From NCBI GenBank assembly GCA_033763935.1, contig JANRJO010000098.1:1-64000 (forward strand): 64,000 nt of DNA, written 5' to 3'. Source of the stretch: DALYJJ01 sp033763935 (GTDB taxonomy: Bacteria > Acidobacteriota > Terriglobia > Bryobacterales > Bryobacteraceae). The position numbers and the translations under genes were made by a program. The notes beneath the pieces were generated by a model. That model saw nothing but the letters and a program-made list of their open reading frames with translations. It was not told the origin of the DNA and did no database searches. Shown here in pieces: positions 58,959-64,000 of the stretch (position 1 is its first letter; every line of letters begins with the position of its first letter).

Positions 58959-61063
58959 TAGCTGCCTGCCTTTCTGGTGATCAATGTCTTCGTGGTTCGA
59001 TACGCCGCGCCCAGGTTCATTTTCCGATCCCCGCGATACCAGTGGGACCATTCGCCTTTGGTGTTGAGCGCTTGGCCGGCCCGGATCTCATCCCAGGATT
59101 CGAGGGCCGCTTTGAGGTGGCGGTGTACGGCGCCGGTGTCGTGTTTACGCTCGGCGATGCTTGCTTCGGCAAGGGCGGCGGTCCAACGGCCGAGGCCGCT
59201 CAGGATCTTCGCCTGTCCCACCAGGTTCGCTTGGAAGAAGTCTGCGGCCTCACCTTCGAGACTGACAGCCTCGGCTGCCGCGATCGCTCGGTCAAGAGCC
59301 GCAAGTTGGCGGCGCACGCGGAGAAGCAGGGCATCGGGCGGCTCTTCGCCGGTCGCGCGCAAGTCAGGGAAGGACTTTGCGAGGTTGGCGTCCTGGCGCG
59401 AGAGCTTCGTATAGAGATCTTCGTTGCGGCCTTCAAGCAGCGCCTTCGCGATGCGGTTGCCTTCGTGGAGGGTGAGGCCGTCGAGCAGGTCCGGGGTGCC
59501 CCGGGTTTCGTTCAGGACGTAGGCATCGAAGAACGCGCGATAGGCTTTTTCGGCTTGTTCGGCGGCCGCCGCAAAGCGCTCCTGGCACCAGCGGCGGAGG
59601 AAGGCGTCGGGCTGAAAGGCCGCGATGTCCCACACCATTTCGGCAGTGGCGGCAAGCCCGAGGACGAACTCGCGAATGTTAGCGACGTTGGCGATGAAGT
59701 AGTGGGGGCCATTGCGCTCATATGCCTCGCGAGTCATGCGAAAGGTAACGGAGGGAGGAACCGCCTGCACCAGGTGCGGGCCCCAGCCCCAGACCGCGTG
59801 ATGGTAGTAACCGCCGTACGTGCGGTCCTTTTCGCGCGGCGTGTCGTGGAAGTCGGCCTGCCATTTCCAACCGGGGCTGTTGTCGGCAAAGACGATGGTG
59901 ACGTCGTTCGGAAGCTTGAGATTGCCCTGCCGGAAGAGGTACGCCCCTTCCATCCAGAGCGTGGTGGTGATGGGCGGCTGCGGGCGAGGATCGGTTTCGG
60001 CGATGATGCGGCGCTGCAGGGCGATGGCGTCCGAAATCATCGCGCCGCGGCCCTCATCCGTGGTGGGCGCCTGTTTGTCCGCAAGCCAGATCGGGCGGTC
60101 GGCGATGCCGCGAAGGCCCACCTGCCAGACCACCGGGTACTGCGCCCAGCGCCTGGCGTAGAAGCGCCAGACCTCTTCGAACGCCGCTTTGTTGGATGCG
60201 TAGCTGTATTCCACGGAGCGTCCGCGCGCGCGCCAGTAGTTGTTGAAGGCGAAGGCGCTGACGCCCATGGGCTCGACGTGGTGCATGGAGACGTAGAGGC
60301 CGCGGCGTGCCGCTTCGCGGATCATACGCTCCTCGGCGGGGTTGTCAATGTCGTTGAACGACGCCGGGATCACCAGGTTCATCTTGAGCCGCAGCATGGC
60401 TTCAAAGATGCGGGGATGGATCTCAGGCGCGGTGACCTGATGGTAGTACGGGTAATTGATGTCCCGCGGGCCCCCGCCGTCTTTCCATTCGGTGAGGAGA
60501 TCCTCGTCGTTGATAAACCAGCCGCGGTAGCGGAAGGAGGGGGCGGCGAGGGTGCGGTCGACGGTGAGCGCCAGCTGCTCGCGGCGCGGGTGGGAGCGGC
60601 CCGACCAAAAGTAGAGCGGGTCAACGCCAAGCTCGCGGGCGATGAGATCGTAGAGCGCGAACATCGTCCCGCGGGGATCCGCGCCGGCGATGAGGAGTAT
60701 GTTTCGTGCGGGCCGCTCGAGCGTGAGCAGGCGCGCCGATTCGGGCTCTTGCGGGAGTTGCAGGCCGGGTGCGAGCCCGGCGATGATACGGCGCGAATCG
60801 GCGAGCGAGACGCTGGCGAGAACCACGCAGTGGGGACGGCAGGCTTCGACTGCAACAGCGCGCGGAAGCGTTCGTCCGGTGATGCGCCGCACGTCTTCAA
60901 TGAGGTCGAGCGCGGCGAGGCGCAGGAACTCGGGCTCGGACGGCGGTACAACGATGGCCGCGGCACTGTCCTTCGATGCAAGGACAAACTCCGCCCGTGC
61001 GGCGGCGCTGACCCACAGCACCGCCGCCGCTGCAAGAATTGCCGGCCTTCGCGCCCTCACCAT
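58958..61063 (-). CDS. GH115 alpha-(4-O-methyl-)glucuronidase, secreted
   Basis: 701 aa from the ATG at 61063 with signal peptide (MVRARRPAILAAAAVLWVSAAARA). Mature part opens with the beta-domain of GH115 (FVLASKDSAAAIVVP; DPRGTMFALYDLIARELGVDPLYFW), then the catalytic barrel (RYRGWFINDEDLLTEWKDGG; MNLVIPASFND; WQVGLRGIADRPIW; TIVFADNSPGWKW; YYHHAVWGWGPHLVQAVPP) and a helical C-terminal region. GH115 enzymes remove (methyl)glucuronic acid from xylan. Overlaps the receptor stop by 7 nt. Confidence 0.86.
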   Translation of the reverse strand: MVRARRPAILAAAAVLWVSAAARAEFVLASKDSAAAIVVPPSEPEFLRLAALDLIEDVRRITGRTLPRAVAVEACRPHCVVLASVSLADSRRIIAGLAPGLQLPQEPESARLLTLERPARNILLIAGADPRGTMFALYDLIARELGVDPLYFWSGRSHPRREQLALTVDRTLAAPSFRYRGWFINDEDLLTEWKDGGGPRDINYPYYHQVTAPEIHPRIFEAMLRLKMNLVIPASFNDIDNPAEERMIREAARRGLYVSMHHVEPMGVSAFAFNNYWRARGRSVEYSYASNKAAFEEVWRFYARRWAQYPVVWQVGLRGIADRPIWLADKQAPTTDEGRGAMISDAIALQRRIIAETDPRPQPPITTTLWMEGAYLFRQGNLKLPNDVTIVFADNSPGWKWQADFHDTPREKDRTYGGYYHHAVWGWGPHLVQAVPPSVTFRMTREAYERNGPHYFIANVANIREFVLGLAATAEMVWDIAAFQPDAFLRRWCQERFAAAAEQAEKAYRAFFDAYVLNETRGTPDLLDGLTLHEGNRIAKALLEGRNEDLYTKLSRQDANLAKSFPDLRATGEEPPDALLLRVRRQLAALDRAIAAAEAVSLEGEAADFFQANLVGQAKILSGLGRWTAALAEASIAERKHDTGAVHRHLKAALESWDEIRAGQALNTKGEWSHWYRGDRKMNLGAAYRTTKTLITRKAGS

Positions 61064-64000
61064 AGAAGCTTCAAGCCTAACTGCAACTGCCGGGCGAAGG
61101 TGTTGGTGCTGGTGACGACGCCGAAGTTCTGCGAGGTGAGCGAGCCGTCGGGGCCGGACCACTCGGGCCGGTTCAGGGCGTTGAATGCCTCGGCGCGGAA
61201 CTGCACGCGGAAGCGTTCATGGATAGTGGTGGTCTTGAAGATGGAGATGTCGAAGTTGTTGCGGCCGGCCGTGCGGACATCGGGGAGGCGCGAGGTGCCG
61301 TTCTGTTCGAGCGTGAGGAGCTGCCGGAAGGCGCTGGTGTCGAACCAGCGGCCGACCGTCGGGTTCTCCAGCTTCGCGCTTCGGCCGAGGCTCTGCGCGC
61401 CGCCCACGGAGACCGGTATGCCGCCTTGCGCCGAGTAGATGACGTTGAGCTGCCAGCCTTGCACCAGTGCGCGAGTGACACCGGTAGCGGAGGCGAGTAG
61501 GCTGCGGCCTGGCCCGAAGGGCAGTTCATACGTGGTGCTGACGCTGAGGCGGTAAGCGGTGTCGAAATCGCTGAGTTCCTTCACGGGGCGCAGGTCCTGG
61601 TCGTTGAGGAAGCGCGTCTGCTCGAGTTGCTTCATCCAGGTGTACGCCGTGATGAAGCTGAGACCGGAGCTGAAGCGCTTGCTGAGCTTGGCCTGCAGGG
61701 CGTCGTAGCGGATTTTGCCGATGGGCGTTGAGGAGCGGACGACGGAGGTGAACTGCGGGAAGGGCCGGACCAGTTGCCCGACGGTGGTGTTCGCGCCGGT
61801 GAGCGTACCGGTGGTGATGAGACCGCGGAACGGGTTGACGGCGCTATCGGAGAGGAAGTTTCGGCCCGTGGAGCGGAATTGCGCTTCTGCCTGGTCCCGT
61901 ATGGAGGCGGGGATGCCGTTGAGCTGTTGGGACACGGAGACGCGGTCCGTGTAGGAGCCGACGTAGGCGGCGTCGGCGAGCAACTGCCAGGGAAGTTCGC
62001 GCTGGATACCGAACTGGTACTGCTGTGCGCGCGGCTGGCCACGCTCAGGGTTGGTGAAGCTGATGCCCTGGCCGGTGAGCGTCATCAGGCCATCGGCCGC
62101 CCCGCGCGGCGTGGCCAGGCCGTCGGGGAACGGGTTGCGGAGCGTGTTCACCGGTGTGAGGCTGCCGTTGATGGTGCCGACGAACGGCGTCGAAATGCTG
62201 AAGCCGTTGCGGGTCTCATCGGTGAGAGTGCTGGCGCCGTAGAAGATGCCGTAGCCGCCGCGCAGGACCGTCTTCTGCGTCACTTGCCAGGCGGCTCCGA
62301 TGCGGGGCGCGATGTTACTCCGTTGCACGTTGGCAAGACCCCGGGGCACCCCGTTGACGCCGGCAAACAGCAGCCCGCCGCGCACTTGAAACTGGTCGGC
62401 TGGGAGTTGCGCGATGGGGCTGCGGGCGTAGTTGGCCCTGGCCTGGTCCGCGATGGGCAGGTTGGTGGTAGCGTCGAAGCCGCGGTTCAGCCGGTTGTAG
62501 CGCTCCGTGTAGGCGCCCTCCCATTCATAGCGGACGCCGAGGTTGAGGGTGAGGGTCCGTGAGACGCGGATGTCGTCCTGAAAGAGCAGGCCGTAGTACG
62601 GCAACTGATCGGCGCTGGCGACGTTGTCCTGCACGCTTCCGCTGGCGCCCAGGCCGAGGAGGAACGATGCAAGGCCGAAGCCGGCCTGCACGTTATTCAC
62701 TTGCGGATTCGGGCCGCGCGTGAAGACGCTGTCGAAGTTGAACGCACCGGAAGAGGCCGCACCCTGCGAGTTGATGTTCGAGCGAAGGAGGCGGCCTTCG
62801 GCCCCGAACTTAAGAGTCTGGCGGCCGACGACCTTGGTCATCGTTCCGCGGAGCGAGTGTGCGTCCTCGACATTCTTGGCAAACTTGTTTGCGCCGCCCA
62901 CCGTCGTGAAGCCCGCGATGGTGATCTGCGGAAAGGCGGGAACGCGAACGGTGCCCGCGTAGTTGGCGGGGAAGCCCAGGGCAGCGAGGTCAGCGCCCAG
63001 GCTGTCCGCCTGCGCCTGCGTTTTGTAGCGCGTGTAGCCGTAGCGGATGTTGAGGACCGCCGTGGGGCTGATGGTCCAGGTGTCGTCGAGGGCGACGCCC
63101 GGCGCATCGCGCTGCTCACGGTCGGCAGTCAGTTCGTTGCGAAAAGCGCCCGCGCGCCCCACGTTGAAGCGCCGGAAGCTGTAGCGGCCGAAGATGGCGT
63201 GGCGGTCCGAGAAGCGGTGGTCGATCTTGATGACATAGCCGTTGTCGCTCACCGGGTCCTTGAAAGAGTTGAGGAAGTTGTTGGAGCCGGTGATGCTGTC
63301 GCCTGCGGCGTTGGGCAGAGGATAGCGCGCCAGCAGATTGCGGGCTACGGGGTCGAAGCGGTCGGCGGGGATGATGTTGCCGGCGAACGGCGTGCGGGTG
63401 AAGGCATTGCCCGCTTGCGTCGTTGTGGCGGGGTCGAAGATCGTAACGGCGCCGGGCTGGCCGCTCGGGAGGCGCACGCGCGTGTTCGAGAAGTTGCCGG
63501 CGCGCTGCTCGACGGTGGGAACGGTGGCCACGAAGGCGCGGGGCACGCCCTCCCGCGAACCCTCGTAGTTGAAGAACCAGAACGTGCGGTTGCGCCCGTT
63601 GACGATCTTCGGCAGGACGACGGGGCCCCCGGCGGACGCGCCGAAGAGGTTGTAGCCGAACTGAGGGATGGTGGTGGCGAAGGGGTCGCGCGCGTTCATC
63701 GCGGAGTTGCGGATGAACCAGAAGGCGCTGCCGTGAATCTCGTTGGTGCCGGACTTCACCATCGCGTTGATCACGCCGCCCGTGAAGCGGCCGTATTCGG
63801 CATCGAAGTTGTTGGTCTGAACCTTGAACTCCTGTGTTGCGTCAACCGAGGGGATGAACTGGATGGTGCCGTCGGTGCCGGTGTTGGGAACGCCGTCCAG
63901 CAGCACCTCATTCTGGCGGAGTTGGCCGCCGGAGATGGCCATGGAGGAGATGCCGGCGTTGGCGGTGGTGCGCAGGAGCGCGGAGCCCTGGCCGCGGTTG
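61057..64000 (-). CDS. TonB-dependent Oar-like outer-membrane receptor, 5' end beyond the window
   Basis: At least 981 residues; the N terminus (signal, carboxypeptidase-like repeat, start of plug) lies past 64000, and the frame is open at the edge (NRGQGSALLRTTANAG). Plug part: LRQNEVLLDGVPNTGTD and TQEFKVQTNNFDAEYGRFTGG; the barrel follows to RQLQLGLKLLW with a terminal aromatic. Same operon as GH115 and downstream genes (7-nt overlap), so probably imports glucuronoxylan fragments. Confidence 0.9.
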   Translation of the reverse strand, partial: NRGQGSALLRTTANAGISSMAISGGQLRQNEVLLDGVPNTGTDGTIQFIPSVDATQEFKVQTNNFDAEYGRFTGGVINAMVKSGTNEIHGSAFWFIRNSAMNARDPFATTIPQFGYNLFGASAGGPVVLPKIVNGRNRTFWFFNYEGSREGVPRAFVATVPTVEQRAGNFSNTRVRLPSGQPGAVTIFDPATTTQAGNAFTRTPFAGNIIPADRFDPVARNLLARYPLPNAAGDSITGSNNFLNSFKDPVSDNGYVIKIDHRFSDRHAIFGRYSFRRFNVGRAGAFRNELTADREQRDAPGVALDDTWTISPTAVLNIRYGYTRYKTQAQADSLGADLAALGFPANYAGTVRVPAFPQITIAGFTTVGGANKFAKNVEDAHSLRGTMTKVVGRQTLKFGAEGRLLRSNINSQGAASSGAFNFDSVFTRGPNPQVNNVQAGFGLASFLLGLGASGSVQDNVASADQLPYYGLLFQDDIRVSRTLTLNLGVRYEWEGAYTERYNRLNRGFDATTNLPIADQARANYARSPIAQLPADQFQVRGGLLFAGVNGVPRGLANVQRSNIAPRIGAAWQVTQKTVLRGGYGIFYGASTLTDETRNGFSISTPFVGTINGSLTPVNTLRNPFPDGLATPRGAADGLMTLTGQGISFTNPERGQPRAQQYQFGIQRELPWQLLADAAYVGSYTDRVSVSQQLNGIPASIRDQAEAQFRSTGRNFLSDSAVNPFRGLITTGTLTGANTTVGQLVRPFPQFTSVVRSSTPIGKIRYDALQAKLSKRFSSGLSFITAYTWMKQLEQTRFLNDQDLRPVKELSDFDTAYRLSVSTTYELPFGPGRSLLASATGVTRALVQGWQLNVIYSAQGGIPVSVGGAQSLGRSAKLENPTVGRWFDTSAFRQLLTLEQNGTSRLPDVRTAGRNNFDISIFKTTTIHERFRVQFRAEAFNALNRPEWSGPDGSLTSQNFGVVTSTNTFARQLQLGLKLLW

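Overview
The window reads as a 64-kb chromosome segment of a high-GC acidobacterium, most likely from the Solibacter/Bryobacter side of the phylum. The evidence is the family mix: three large MacB/FtsX-type permeases of the acidobacterial duplicated-permease (ADOP) kind, two of them next to a PadR regulator; two Oar-like TonB-dependent outer-membrane receptors; a VWFA-like secreted protein; and many Tat-exported enzymes for sugars and polysaccharides. No rRNA, tRNA, CRISPR array, transposase or phage gene was seen.

Layout. 0-0.5 kb: decayed DUF433/DUF5615 toxin-antitoxin pair. 0.55-7.1 kb: enoyl-CoA isomerase, PilZ protein and sigma-54 activator, AraC/DUF998 divergent pair, a PadR gene whose ADOP partner is only a stub, a Phd/VapC module between direct repeats, and a glycine-rich stress-type protein. 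7.2-11.4 kb: MFS transporter, secreted glycoside hydrolase and hydroxypyruvate-isomerase-like enzyme. 11.5-16.8 kb: histidine kinase, HicAB, aat with a secreted hydrolase, and guaB. 16.8-17.4 kb: a small decayed island bounded by copies of the guaB 3' end. 17.5-29.4 kb: amidohydrolase, PadR-ADOP operon, serine hydrolase, sarcosine-oxidase-like enzyme with an SDR, a two-gene unit behind a structured leader, sulfatase and a sugar isomerase. 29.5-41.9 kb: B12-type radical SAM protein, AraC, cupins, VWFA, FRG-domain protein, PQQ propeller, a second PadR-ADOP operon, methyltransferase and phosphoesterase. 42-50.9 kb: Oar-like receptor, VOC protein, third ADOP permease, cyclase, nagB and an acetyltransferase. 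50.9-52.7 kb: a single OLD-like ATPase/TOPRIM gene inserted between perfect 22-bp direct repeats. 53.3-64 kb: a tightly overlapped minus-strand operon (TonB receptor, GH115 alpha-glucuronidase, enolase-superfamily protein, ACS-family MFS, SDR, a TIM-barrel protein, clan-A hydrolase), read as a glucuronoxylan/hexuronate utilisation locus.

How it works together. Most of the metabolic content imports and dismantles plant-type polysaccharides and uronic acids. The best candidates for new biology are the small cargo units: three are bounded by direct repeats (Phd/VapC; MNT remnant behind guaB; ATPase/TOPRIM gene) without any recombinase, and one (26.1-26.9 kb) pairs a degenerate GIY-YIG-like protein with an unknown basic protein downstream of an RNA that could fold into a three-way junction. 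Several promoters appear to start transcription at or within a few bases of the start codon, and the three PadR genes each carry their own palindromic operator. Plus-strand genes favour G-ending codons and minus-strand genes C-ending codons, except in the putative imported units.
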